The position numbers and the translations under genes were made by a program. Below are positions 28,903 through 37,205 of a DNA stretch of 64,000 nt, piece after piece (within the stretch, counting starts at the first letter, position 1; each line of letters begins with the position of its first letter). This DNA comes from Burkholderiales bacterium. Lineage in GTDB: Bacteria > Pseudomonadota > Gammaproteobacteria > Burkholderiales > Casimicrobiaceae. Below the pieces are notes generated by a model. That model was not told where the DNA came from and did not search any database. It was given only the letters and a program-made list of their open reading frames with translations. The stretch is taken from positions 25,215 to 89,214 of the forward strand of contig JANXNI010000083.1 in assembly GCA_025354165.1 (NCBI GenBank), given 5' to 3'.

Positions 28903-28920
28903 CCTGAATTCGAATTCAGG
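28903..28920. promoter_or_regulatory. Perfect 18-bp palindrome overlapping the ribosome-binding site of the OmpA-domain gene
   Basis: CCTGAATTCGAATTCAGG is a perfect palindrome whose last AGG is part of the AGGAG ribosome-binding site before the TTG start at 28929. A GATAAT that could be a -10 box lies 3 bases upstream. Such a site could be an operator, or in RNA could hide the ribosome-binding site. Confidence 0.5.
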
Positions 28921-28928
28921 AGTCGTCC

Positions 28929-30203
28929 TTGAGCTTCAACCTTCCACGCGCTCGTTTCGCCGTTGCCGCGCTCGCCACCGCTGCCGCCCACTTCGGCTAC
29001 ACAACCCAAGCCGCAACGCCCACCGCTGCGCCCGCTGCTCCAGCCTCCACAGACATCAATCTCACGTCCTACGCCAACGGCGCGTGGATTTTGAAGAAGC
29101 CTGACGAATACAGCGAAGCTTGGTCAGCATTCTGGCTGTTGGATGAACGCAGCGAGAGCGGCTGGGCCACGCCCAAAGGCACGGTCACGCCGCAGCAACT
29201 TTTGATCGTTTTGCCAGAGCAATCCGTGATCAAAACGCTTGAGTTTGATTCGGCTAATGTGGATGGCGACGGCGAAGGTTCGCGCTCTGCGAAAGACGTA
29301 GTGGTTGAAGTGTCAAACACTGGACCGAGCAGCGGATTTGAAGTGATCGCTGCGGTCTCGCTCAAAGCGAAAAAAGACAAGCAGCGTTTTGCCGTTGCCA
29401 AGGCCGTGACCGGGCGCTGGGTACGACTCACAATGAAAAATAATCACGGTTCGGCCGAATACATTGAGCTCTTCGACTTTCGCGCCTATGGCGAGCAAAA
29501 GACGAAGACCGCCGTGCCCAGCGTGTCCGGCACCTACGACACCAATTTCGAAAAATTCCGTGTGCAGCAGGATGGCGCGTCCGTCACCGGCTGCTACGAA
29601 CACGGCGACGGCCTCATCACCAACGGCGGCATTGACGGGCGCGTTACACGCTTCACCTGGGTGCAGGACAAAGACCGTGGCCCGGCCGTATTGACCTTTT
29701 CGCCGGACGGCAAGGAATTGTTTGGTCTGTGGTGGGCAGACAGCGAGCCGAACGGTGTCGGCAACATCTGGACTGGTAAAAAAGTCAGCGACACGGTCGG
29801 CAGTTGCCCGCACTGGAAGGGCGCTCAGACAGCCTCGTCGCAGTTGGCAAAGGACATCACAGCGACCGGTCGTGCGCGAATTTACGGCATCAATTTCGAC
29901 ACCGACTCCGATGTGATCAAGCCCGAATCCAAAGCGGCGCTGGACACGATCGTGAAGCTCGCAAAAGAAAAAGGTGACTGGAAATTCACCATCGAAGGCC
30001 ACACCGATTCAACGGCAACCGCAGCCCACAACCAGACGTTGTCTGAAAAGCGGGCTGCTGCAGTGAAGGCGTATCTCGCCACAGCGGGCGTCGCAGCAGC
30101 CCGCATGACCGCGCAGGGATTAGGCGCAACCAAACCCATCGCCGACAACAACACGGCGATTGGCCGCGCACAAAATCGACGCGTGGAGTTGGTGAAAAGC
30201 TAG
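28929..30203 (+). CDS. OmpA-domain protein with discoidin-like N-terminal module
   Basis: This exported envelope protein has 424 residues, starting at TTG with AGGAG upstream. After the signal region, residues about 40-190 form a galactose-binding/discoidin-like module (EAWSAFWLLDERSESGW ... YIELFDFRAYGEQ). A middle region follows (VSGTYDTNFEKFRVQQDG ... VTGCYEHGDG). Residues about 310-424 are an OmpA peptidoglycan-binding domain with GINFDTDSDVIKPES, FTIEGHTDSTA, LSEKRAAAVKAYL and GRAQNRRVEL. It probably tethers the envelope to peptidoglycan while binding a ligand with its front module. Confidence 0.85.
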   Translation: MSFNLPRARFAVAALATAAAHFGYTTQAATPTAAPAAPASTDINLTSYANGAWILKKPDEYSEAWSAFWLLDERSESGWATPKGTVTPQQLLIVLPEQSVIKTLEFDSANVDGDGEGSRSAKDVVVEVSNTGPSSGFEVIAAVSLKAKKDKQRFAVAKAVTGRWVRLTMKNNHGSAEYIELFDFRAYGEQKTKTAVPSVSGTYDTNFEKFRVQQDGASVTGCYEHGDGLITNGGIDGRVTRFTWVQDKDRGPAVLTFSPDGKELFGLWWADSEPNGVGNIWTGKKVSDTVGSCPHWKGAQTASSQLAKDITATGRARIYGINFDTDSDVIKPESKAALDTIVKLAKEKGDWKFTIEGHTDSTATAAHNQTLSEKRAAAVKAYLATAGVAAARMTAQGLGATKPIADNNTAIGRAQNRRVELVKS

Positions 30204-30232
30204 CGGAGTTTCATGCGGCGCACAGCGACGCG

Positions 30233-31477
30233 TTACTCCGACGACCCACCACCGCCGGAGTCGCCGCCGCCACCGGAATCGCTGCTGCCGCCCGAGTCGC
30301 TGCTGGACGAGCTGCTTGAGCTGCTAGAGGAATCACTTCTGCTCCACGAGTCACTGCCGCTGCTGCCGCGTCCGCTCTTGGCCGGCAAACGCGGCAGTGC
30401 CGGCATGAAAGGCACGCCCATCTGCCCCGAAAAACCGAGCGCACCGAGTGTGGCGAAAAGTCCGCCCGCAATGCCCAGCGCAATGTGGTCTGCCCGCGCG
30501 TAGTAAAGCGCGATGACCGCCGCCGCAACGATCCACGATACCCATGCATAGGGAACACGCGGTTTCCACGTTGACGGCGCTGCGACCACCGCGTGTTTGC
30601 GTTTGCTGGGGACGACGACGGGCGGTGGATACCCCGCAAACGACACCGCCAGCGCCACTGGCACCAACAGCCAGACCCAGGCCAGCATGCCCACCGGATG
30701 ATTGCCGGCCGCCCAGACATACACGGCGGCGGCGACGGCGCACAACACCACACAGAGCAGCGCACTGAGCACGCGGTTCGGTCGTTTACTGAACACGCCA
30801 AACGCGATAAACATCAGGATCATGTAGATGAAAGCGAGGGCGAAAAGTTTGATCTCAACGGGAGGGATCTCAGCCTCCGGTCGGGCGCTGCGATCTGGTT
30901 TCACGCCAGCGGCGTTGAGCGTCTTCTGAATGGCCTGCGCTGCTGCCGTCGCCGCGCTGACAGCACCACCCTGATCAAGCGCCGGTCGTACCTGCTCGCC
31001 GAGAATGCGCCGTGCCGTCGCATCAGGGATCACGCCTTCGAGCCCATAGCCGACCTGCAACCGGGTCTTGCGGGTCTGGTTGTTCGGCGCGAGGATCAGC
31101 ACCAGACCATCGTCGGAGCCCTTGCGGCCCGGCTTCCATGTGGTGAACACGCGTTGGGCGAAGGTTTCGATCGGCTCCGGATCGGTATGGTCCACGATCA
31201 CGGTAAAGAGCTGGGCGCCGGTCGACTGGTTAATCTGCCGCGCCAGACCCACGAGGCGCTCGCGGTCGGCGGCGCTCATGCCGCCCGTGGTGTCGACCAC
31301 GTAACCGGCCGCAGCGGGCACCGGCGTTTCGTCGTCGGCGTTAACGGCGACAGACGTCAAGAGTGTGCCAGCCGCCAGCACACAGAGCGCCAGCGATGCC
31401 AGCCATTTGTCCCGGAAGTTTCGTTTTCGCTTCGTGAGCGTCGTGCCAACAACTTGAATGTGCGCAAAAACGGCCAT
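30233..31477 (-). CDS. TPM-domain (YgcG-like) membrane protein with Ser/Gly-rich tail
   Basis: The 414-residue protein has an N-terminal export signal (WLASLALCVLAAGTLLTSVAV). A TPM domain follows at about 55-190 (VVDTTGGMSAADRERL ... GRKGSDDGLVLILAPN ... VGYGLEGVIPDATARRIL), then four membrane segments, then a low-complexity tail of serine runs and SGGGGDSGGGG. TPM-domain proteins are often linked to photosystem repair in plants and are of unclear role in bacteria. The ATG at 31477 has GAGG upstream; a longer frame of 35 codons is unlikely to be used. Confidence 0.83.
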   Translation of the reverse strand: MAVFAHIQVVGTTLTKRKRNFRDKWLASLALCVLAAGTLLTSVAVNADDETPVPAAAGYVVDTTGGMSAADRERLVGLARQINQSTGAQLFTVIVDHTDPEPIETFAQRVFTTWKPGRKGSDDGLVLILAPNNQTRKTRLQVGYGLEGVIPDATARRILGEQVRPALDQGGAVSAATAAAQAIQKTLNAAGVKPDRSARPEAEIPPVEIKLFALAFIYMILMFIAFGVFSKRPNRVLSALLCVVLCAVAAAVYVWAAGNHPVGMLAWVWLLVPVALAVSFAGYPPPVVVPSKRKHAVVAAPSTWKPRVPYAWVSWIVAAAVIALYYARADHIALGIAGGLFATLGALGFSGQMGVPFMPALPRLPAKSGRGSSGSDSWSRSDSSSSSSSSSSSDSGGSSDSGGGGDSGGGGSSE

Positions 31478-31694
31478 CCTCGTTCCCCTCTTTTTTCGGT
31501 GTGGTCGCCAATTTCCAGGGCAGCGGCAACATCTGCCAACCGCGCGATAAACAGGCGGAGAAAGATGGCGAGCATCGAACACGTCACCCGCTCACGTCTG
31601 CCTCCGTGTCCGATCAGACGCAATCGGTGCGAACGGTGCGACAGCGTGGCACCCGCGAAGGCACAGCGCACAGTGGCGGTGAGCAGTTTCGGGT

Positions 31695-31816
31695 AGCAGC
31701 TTTTTCACAAAACAGGCAACAGAGCTGGGCTAAACCTGCTAATTTGCCCTAAGTCGACTTTTAGGATAATTAACAGTCGAGCTCTCTTCTAGAGGGAATT
31801 TCAGCAAAAAGCCATT
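31695..31816. repeat. 120-bp quasi-palindromic intergenic element, copy D (122 bp)
   Basis: The copy starts AGCAGCTTTTTCACAAAA; the right end reversed reads TAATGGCTTTTTGCTGAAA. GTCGAC is at 59-64, one base off the usual place. It ends 4 bases beyond the panE stop. Between it and the TPM gene start (31478-31694) I see no gene, only the TPM promoter region. Confidence 0.78.
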
Positions 31817-31820
31817 AGAC

Positions 31821-32795
31821 TCAGTACAGTCCACGCGACCGCCCCATCAGTCGCGTCAAACCGAGCATTGCATCGGTAAACGGCGTGGCAATGCCGACCT
31901 TCTGTCCGATCTCCCGAACCGAGGCAACCAGCGCATCCAACTCAATGCCTTTGTGGGCTTCAACGTCTTGCAGCATTGAGGTTTTCATCGCACCGAGCTT
32001 GCGCGTCACGTCGTGTCGCGCTTCTGTGGTTTGCTCAATCGGAATGCCAATTTTGTTTCCGATGGCTTGCGCCTCGCGCATGACGGCTGAGCAAAACTCA
32101 CGCGTAAGTTCATCATCGAGAATTTTGTCGGTGGTCGCGCCCGTAATCGCCGACACCGGATTCATCGTCATGTTGCCCCAAAGCTTGAACCACACATCGC
32201 GCTGAATATCGGCGCTCGATTCGGGCTCGAACCCAGCGTCCGCAAGGGCTTCATGCAACACTTTGAGCCGCACCGAAGCGCCGCCACCGGGTTCGCCCAT
32301 AATCAGACGTTGACCCATTTTGTGGCGGATCACGCCGGGCGCATCGACGCTGCATGCGGCATGTACGACGCAGCCGATGGCGTTGCTGGCAGGAATGCTG
32401 GCCGCGATTTCGCCCGATGGGTCGATGCTCGCGAGCTGCGTTCCGGTCAATGGGCGATCCGAGCGATCAAAGAACCACCACGGCACGCCATTCATCGCGG
32501 TCAGCACAATAGTGTTCGCGCCGATCAGTGACTTCACCGAGAGCGCAGCGTCACGCAAGCCCGGCGCTTTCACCGCGATGATCAGCAGGTTGGGCGTTTC
32601 CAGATCAGCCGCATCCGTGCTGGCTTTGACCTGCACCGAATGTGTCGTGCCGCCCTCAATGAGTTGCAAGCCGTTGGCCTGAATCGCACCTAGTGTCGCG
32701 CCGCGCGCCAGTACGCTCACCTGATGACCCGCCAGCGCGAGGCGCGCGCCCATCCAGCCACCAATAGCACCTGCGCCTACGATACAAACCTTCAT
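31821..32795 (-). CDS. panE: 2-dehydropantoate 2-reductase
   Basis: This ketopantoate reductase (324 residues) is NADPH-dependent and belongs to pantothenate synthesis. The N-terminal fold is MKVCIVGAGAIGGWMGARLA. Further features are VKAPGLRDAA, TAMNGVPWWF, and the C-terminal helical domain with WFKLWGNMTMNPVSAITGAT and TSMLQDVEAHKGIELDALV (catalytic Lys and substrate Asn/Ser region). I start at MKVCIV with GGAAAAGAC upstream. In degradative clusters paralogues of PanE also occur, and it follows the hpa genes, so a catabolic role cannot be excluded. Confidence 0.88.
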   Translation of the reverse strand: MKVCIVGAGAIGGWMGARLALAGHQVSVLARGATLGAIQANGLQLIEGGTTHSVQVKASTDAADLETPNLLIIAVKAPGLRDAALSVKSLIGANTIVLTAMNGVPWWFFDRSDRPLTGTQLASIDPSGEIAASIPASNAIGCVVHAACSVDAPGVIRHKMGQRLIMGEPGGGASVRLKVLHEALADAGFEPESSADIQRDVWFKLWGNMTMNPVSAITGATTDKILDDELTREFCSAVMREAQAIGNKIGIPIEQTTEARHDVTRKLGAMKTSMLQDVEAHKGIELDALVASVREIGQKVGIATPFTDAMLGLTRLMGRSRGLY

Positions 32796-32830
32796 GTCTT
32801 TTCCAATCAAACCCACAAATCACATTTCAC

Positions 32831-32893
32831 TGTGCGAGCGGTTCTACCGCGATAGCGCTCGCCTCTGTCAATCGCGGTGGAACCGCTCCCACA
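32831..32893. repeat. REP-like inverted pair between hpaH and panE
   Basis: TGTGCGAGCGGTTCTACCGCGAT and, reversed, TGTGGGAGCGGTTCCACCGCGAT agree at 21 of 23 positions and face each other across 17 bases. Each arm also holds its own GCGGT...ACCGC hairpin. Related pairs lie at 41.3 and 57.5 kb. Confidence 0.8.
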
Positions 32894-32906
32894 GCCACAC
32901 TGCGCG

Positions 32907-33716
32907 TCAAACAAATCGAAATTCAATTATTCTCAACACGTTCCCGTAATCCACGCTGAACTTGTCGCCCACCGCTGCGGCCACAGGCCGCGTAAATGAG
33001 CCCGCCAGCAACAATTCACCTGCCACCAAAGATTCGCCATGCGGCGCAAGCTTATTGGCTAGCCACGCGATGCCAGCCGCCGGATGTCCAAGCACGCCCG
33101 CCGCGAGCCCGGTCTCCTCAACCACACCGTTCTTCTCCATGATCGCCCCGGCCCAGCGCAGATCAATCGCATCGGCGGCGACGCGCGTTGCACCCAGCAC
33201 GACACCCGCGTTCGCTGCGTTGTCGGAAATCGTGTCGAACACTTTGCGCGGCACTTTGGTCACACGATCCAGTCGATCAATTCGCGCGTCAATCAGCTCG
33301 ATGGCGGGCGCCACGTAATCGGTCGCGGCGAGCACGTCCGCAATAGTCACGTTCGGCCCAGTGAGCCCTGCCTTCAGGACAAAGGCCAACTCCACTTCCA
33401 CCATCGGCACGATGTAGCGCGACATCGGAATATCGTCGCCTGCGGCAAACATCATGTCGTCCAGCAGCGCACCAAAATCCGGCTCGCTGATTTGCGATGC
33501 GAGTTGCATGGCACGCGATGTGAGTCCGATTTTGTGGCCGACAATTTTGCGACCTTCGCCGCATTTGATCGCGACCCACGCTTTCTGAATCGCGTAGCCA
33601 TCGGCGACCGTCATCTCGGGAAAGCGCTTTGAAAATTGCTCAACCTGAACGCGCGATTTTTCAGCGGCGTTTAACTCGTGCGCAAGCTGTGTAATTGTTT
33701 CTGCTGACAATGCCAT
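32907..33716 (-). CDS. hpaH: 2-oxo-hept-4-ene-1,7-dioate hydratase
   Basis: HpaH hydrates 2-oxohept-4-ene-1,7-dioate in the homoprotocatechuate meta-cleavage pathway and belongs to the FAH-fold hydratase family. The 269-residue sequence shows [43 protein letters not shown] (metal-ligand glutamates) and AIELIDARI. It follows the FAH-family gene with a one-base overlap and ends the hpa run. The aldolase hpaI usually found next is not here. Confidence 0.9.
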   Translation of the reverse strand: MALSAETITQLAHELNAAEKSRVQVEQFSKRFPEMTVADGYAIQKAWVAIKCGEGRKIVGHKIGLTSRAMQLASQISEPDFGALLDDMMFAAGDDIPMSRYIVPMVEVELAFVLKAGLTGPNVTIADVLAATDYVAPAIELIDARIDRLDRVTKVPRKVFDTISDNAANAGVVLGATRVAADAIDLRWAGAIMEKNGVVEETGLAAGVLGHPAAGIAWLANKLAPHGESLVAGELLLAGSFTRPVAAAVGDKFSVDYGNVLRIIEFRFV

Positions 33717-34669
33717 TAGAAATTCACCTTCGCTGCGTCACGATAATTTTGTTTGAAGTGCTCAGGCACTCGCTCATCAAAACCAAGCGCGACCCGACGC
33801 ACTTCGGCGCTGTCCGTTGGTTGATGACCCACAGGATCGGCTAGCGCGGAGGCGCGTGGCACCGGCCCCGCGACAACGCGACTCGACAAGCGTCCGAGCC
33901 CCGTAATCTCAACTTCCACCAGATCACCGACATCGACCGACCGCGAATGGCAAGGCGTACCGGTGAGGATCACGTCGCCGGGCATGAGCGTAATGTGTCT
34001 CGCAATATCGGCAACCATGTAATGCGGCCCCCAGACCATCTCGTCGCTGATCTTTGCCTCCTGCACGAGCAAACCGTTGCGATAAGTGCGCAGCGTCTGC
34101 TCCAAAATGTTGACGCCGCTCACGATCCCCGGCCCGATGGGCAACATGCCATCCGCACCCTTCACGCGCAGCATCGAACCCTGATCGGTATCGCGAAAAT
34201 TCTGTAGCCCCATGTCGAGTGCGGGAGCGAACCCGAGCATGTAATCCCATGCTTCGTCAGGCGTGACATTGCGGCAGACTTTACCGATGATCACCGCGTA
34301 CTCGCCTTCGTAATTGAGGTATTGGCAATCAGCGGGTTTCACCATTTCGCCGCCGTGATGGTTGATCGCGGTCGGTGGTTTGGTGAAGTACGTAGGCGTG
34401 AGCGTCGGCACCGGGTTGTTGCGCGTCTCGATGCCGCGCGAGCTGTACGACAGATGCACGCAAATGATTTTCGTCGGCTGACCGTTTTCAAATGGCGCGA
34501 GATGTTGCACCGTGGCCAATGCGACGGATCGTCCATCATCGAGAAGAATCGTTGACGCGCCCTCGTCAACCGTGCCCCAGTATGCGCTGCCGCCTGAGAG
34601 CACGCGGCGGCGCTCAACGCGCGGGCCCGACAGAATTTTCGGTAACGGATTGGGTGCAGTTACGCTCAT
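33716..34669 (-). CDS. Fumarylacetoacetate hydrolase-family protein, probable hpa decarboxylase/isomerase component
   Basis: This 317-residue protein has an FAH catalytic fold. [35 protein letters not shown] (metal-binding Glu-x-Glu) and [11 protein letters not shown] mark the domain. In the hpa pathway, FAH-family HpaG decarboxylates 5-oxopent-3-ene-1,2,5-tricarboxylate. E. coli HpaG has two tandem FAH domains (about 430 residues), while this one has a single domain with an N-terminal extension, so the isomerase activity may sit elsewhere. The start overlaps the hpaD stop by 4 bases. Confidence 0.85.
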   Translation of the reverse strand: MSVTAPNPLPKILSGPRVERRRVLSGGSAYWGTVDEGASTILLDDGRSVALATVQHLAPFENGQPTKIICVHLSYSSRGIETRNNPVPTLTPTYFTKPPTAINHHGGEMVKPADCQYLNYEGEYAVIIGKVCRNVTPDEAWDYMLGFAPALDMGLQNFRDTDQGSMLRVKGADGMLPIGPGIVSGVNILEQTLRTYRNGLLVQEAKISDEMVWGPHYMVADIARHITLMPGDVILTGTPCHSRSVDVGDLVEVEITGLGRLSSRVVAGPVPRASALADPVGHQPTDSAEVRRVALGFDERVPEHFKQNYRDAAKVNF

Positions 34670-35544
34670 ACTTTGTCCTGCGTCGGTTCAATATCAAACC
34701 ACATGTGAATATTTCCGGTGCCGCGTGCGTTCTCGTAATCGGAGAGTGTCGTGCCCGCCGCGCTGCAATCTCGCGCGCCCAATGCGCCGATCATTTGTAG
34801 GTAATGCCCACCAAATCCTTCCCACGGAATTTTGCGGAATTTGCTGTCCCATTGATCAAGAATAGACGCGTGATTTCCCGCCTGCATGAGGGCGATGGCT
34901 TCCTTGTCCAGTGCGATATTTTCCGGGCGCGAGACGTTCGTCTCGTGATAAATGCGCGGATGTTTTTGCACCCAGTCGATCTGGTTGAATTTATGACTCA
35001 AGGCGCCGGATGCGAGCAATACAACACGCTGATCGCTACGGGCAATCGCTTCGGCAATCACGCTGCCTGATTCGATGAAATGATGCGGCTGGCAGTTCTG
35101 GCAATTGCTCACAGAAACGACACGCTCACCTCTGGCCAATTTGTTCGCCACGTTGATCGTTGCATAGTGCTTTGGCAGGTCATGGTCGTACACCGCTTTC
35201 GACATCACGCCGCGTTCGACAGCAACCGATTCGATGAGCGCCGCCAGCTCAGGATTGCCCTGATAGTTGTAAGCCTGCCCGTAGAGATACCACGGCATTT
35301 CATCCGAGATATAGCTGCCGCGATGCACGCGACCGCCGTCGATCAAGTGAAATCCGGTGGTGAACCAGTGCGTGTCGAAGATGACCAAAGTGTCCGGTTT
35401 AACGGCATCAATTTTTGCGCGCAGACGGTCGTAACCGGGGATCAAATCCGAGTCCGTACCGTCGCCCATCTTGATGCGGAATTCATCGCTTTGGAAGAGA
35501 CCAGGGTGATGCGACACCAAGGCCGCGCCGACTATTTTTCCCAT
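34666..35544 (-). CDS. hpaD: 3,4-dihydroxyphenylacetate 2,3-dioxygenase (class III extradiol)
   Basis: HpaD opens the ring of homoprotocatechuate next to the hydroxyls. The 292-residue protein is of the LigB superfamily: SHHPGLF near residue 12 supplies iron ligands, and IFDTHWFTTGFH, DHDLPKHYATINVA, SGALSHKF and PWEGFGGHYLQM follow. It overlaps the FAH gene by 4 bases. It is separated from hpaE upstream by an inverted pair of CCCTCTCCCC repeats, so it may be partly uncoupled from it. Confidence 0.9.
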   Translation of the reverse strand: MGKIVGAALVSHHPGLFQSDEFRIKMGDGTDSDLIPGYDRLRAKIDAVKPDTLVIFDTHWFTTGFHLIDGGRVHRGSYISDEMPWYLYGQAYNYQGNPELAALIESVAVERGVMSKAVYDHDLPKHYATINVANKLARGERVVSVSNCQNCQPHHFIESGSVIAEAIARSDQRVVLLASGALSHKFNQIDWVQKHPRIYHETNVSRPENIALDKEAIALMQAGNHASILDQWDSKFRKIPWEGFGGHYLQMIGALGARDCSAAGTTLSDYENARGTGNIHMWFDIEPTQDKV

Positions 35545-35572
35545 TCCTATCTTTCGTTGCCGTGGGCTTTAT

Positions 35573-35690
35573 CCCCTCTCCCCTTGCGGGAGAGGGCTAG
35601 GGTGAGGGGTATCGTGGAATGGAGATCAGCGATGATTCTGACTGCCACCGCGCCCTCACCCCAAACCTCCCCCGCGAGGGGAGAGTGGGC
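35573..35690. repeat. Inverted pair of CCCTCTCCCC repeats between hpaE and hpaD
   Basis: A forward copy (35573-35609) starts CCCCTCTCCCCTTGCGGGAG. A reverse copy (35653-35690) starts CCCTCACCCCAAACCTCCCC and ends GAGGGGAGAGTGGGC. Transcribed through, the pair would fold into one long hairpin in the hpa mRNA. Confidence 0.88.
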
Positions 35691-35729
35691 CCTTAACTGC
35701 GACCATTCTTGCGGAATCAACCATCATTT

Positions 35730-37205
35730 CTACCGATGCGAAAAACTCGGAACGAAAGGCTTCTTCGGCACTACGACATCCTTGATGTCGCAGAAAAACT
35801 CAAAGCTCCAGTCGCCACCCTCACGCCCATTGCCCGAGCGCTTGCAACCACCAAACGGAGCCGCCAGATCACGAATGCCAAAACTGTTGACCCAGATAAA
35901 GCCCGTGCGCACCTGCTCGGCAATTCCCTTTGCATGAGCCTCAGCGCCGTAACAAACGCCGCCAAGACCATAGTCCGTGCCATTGGCCATTGCGATCACT
36001 TCGGCGTCACTCAAAAAAGTCTGCAAAGTGAGTACAGGCCCGAAGACTTCGTTCTGCACGATCTCGGAATCCTGCGCAACATCGGTCAACATCGTCGGCT
36101 GAAAGTACAGCGCGCCGTACGGATGCGGCTCACCGCCCCACAGCACATTAGCGCCTGCCGCTTTCGCTCGCGCAACATAAGCTTTGATGCGTTCGTGCTG
36201 ACGCGGATGAATTACCGGCCCGACTTCTGTCGCGGGCTCGCGCGGGTCGCCGACCGTAAGCTTTTCGACCACGCTCTTCATGCTGGCAACGAATGCGTCG
36301 CGAACGCGCGCATGCACGAGAAAACGCGTCCCGGCAAGACACACCTGCGTCGCGTTGCGATACATCAGCGCGCCGCATGCAGCCGCCGCATCAACATCAG
36401 CATCTTCGAGCACGATGAATGGTGATTTGCCGCCAAGCTCAAGACTGCAAGGTACGAGATTCTGAGCGGCAGCGCCTGCAATCAATTTCGCAGTAGGCAC
36501 CGAACCCGTGAAGGAAATCCTCGCCAGCCTTGGATCAGCGACCAGCGCCGCGCCCGTTACTACGCCGCTGCCCTGAACGACGTTCACCACGCCCGGCGGC
36601 AAGCCCGCCGCATGCGCGCACTCGGCGAGTAGCGAGCAGGTCAGCGGTGCCCACTCCGGCGGCTTGATCACCACCGTGTTGCCCGACGCCAGCGCGGGGC
36701 CGAGCTTCCACGTCGTCAGCATCAGCGGCGCGTTCCACGGCGTAATGATGGCGCACACGCCCGCTGGATCGTGCTTCACATAATGCGTCGCCTGCTCGGT
36801 GACGATCATGTGATCTTGCAGCGTCAATGCGTGATCAGCGAAGTATGTGAGATTGAGCATCGCGCGCGGAGCCACGCCATGCTGCATGCGCGAGAGCAAT
36901 ACGCCTGCGTCGTTCGACTCCACTTCGCAGAAGGCGTCTTTACGCTTACCGATTTCTGCGGCGAAAGCATGCAGGTAGTCTCGCCGCACCGCCGCAGTTA
37001 GCTGCGACCACGCGGGAAACGCGGCGCTCGCGGCGGTCACAGCGCTCGCCACCTGCTCCGGCGACGCTTGTGCGATTTTGCCCAGAACACGCTGATCAAT
37101 CGGCGAGAAAAGGTCGAACGTTTCCGCCGAAGCGATGCGTTCGCCGTTGATGTAGTGCAGCGGCGAAACAGCATGTCCCGCGATGTTGAGCGTAGCTGCG
37201 TTCAT
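35730..37205 (-). CDS. hpaE: 5-carboxymethyl-2-hydroxymuconate semialdehyde dehydrogenase
   Basis: This NAD-dependent aldehyde dehydrogenase oxidises the ring-cleavage product of homoprotocatechuate. The 491 residues include ITPWNAPLMLTTWKLGPALASG, the glutamate in LELGGKSPFIV, the catalytic cysteine in ATQVCLAGTRFLV, and NEVFGPVLTLQTF. The glycine before the usual GQxC motif is replaced (ATQVC). The start overlaps the FAD oxidoreductase stop by 4 bases. The assignment to HpaE rests largely on hpaD, FAH and hpaH next door. Confidence 0.88.
   Translation of the reverse strand: MNAATLNIAGHAVSPLHYINGERIASAETFDLFSPIDQRVLGKIAQASPEQVASAVTAASAAFPAWSQLTAAVRRDYLHAFAAEIGKRKDAFCEVESNDAGVLLSRMQHGVAPRAMLNLTYFADHALTLQDHMIVTEQATHYVKHDPAGVCAIITPWNAPLMLTTWKLGPALASGNTVVIKPPEWAPLTCSLLAECAHAAGLPPGVVNVVQGSGVVTGAALVADPRLARISFTGSVPTAKLIAGAAAQNLVPCSLELGGKSPFIVLEDADVDAAAACGALMYRNATQVCLAGTRFLVHARVRDAFVASMKSVVEKLTVGDPREPATEVGPVIHPRQHERIKAYVARAKAAGANVLWGGEPHPYGALYFQPTMLTDVAQDSEIVQNEVFGPVLTLQTFLSDAEVIAMANGTDYGLGGVCYGAEAHAKGIAEQVRTGFIWVNSFGIRDLAAPFGGCKRSGNGREGGDWSFEFFCDIKDVVVPKKPFVPSFSHR

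Noticed and set aside
30593..31696. 367-codon plus-strand frame opposite the TPM-domain gene
   Set aside because: It is antisense to a gene with signal peptide, TPM domain and membrane segments; the composition is shadow-like (many His/Arg).
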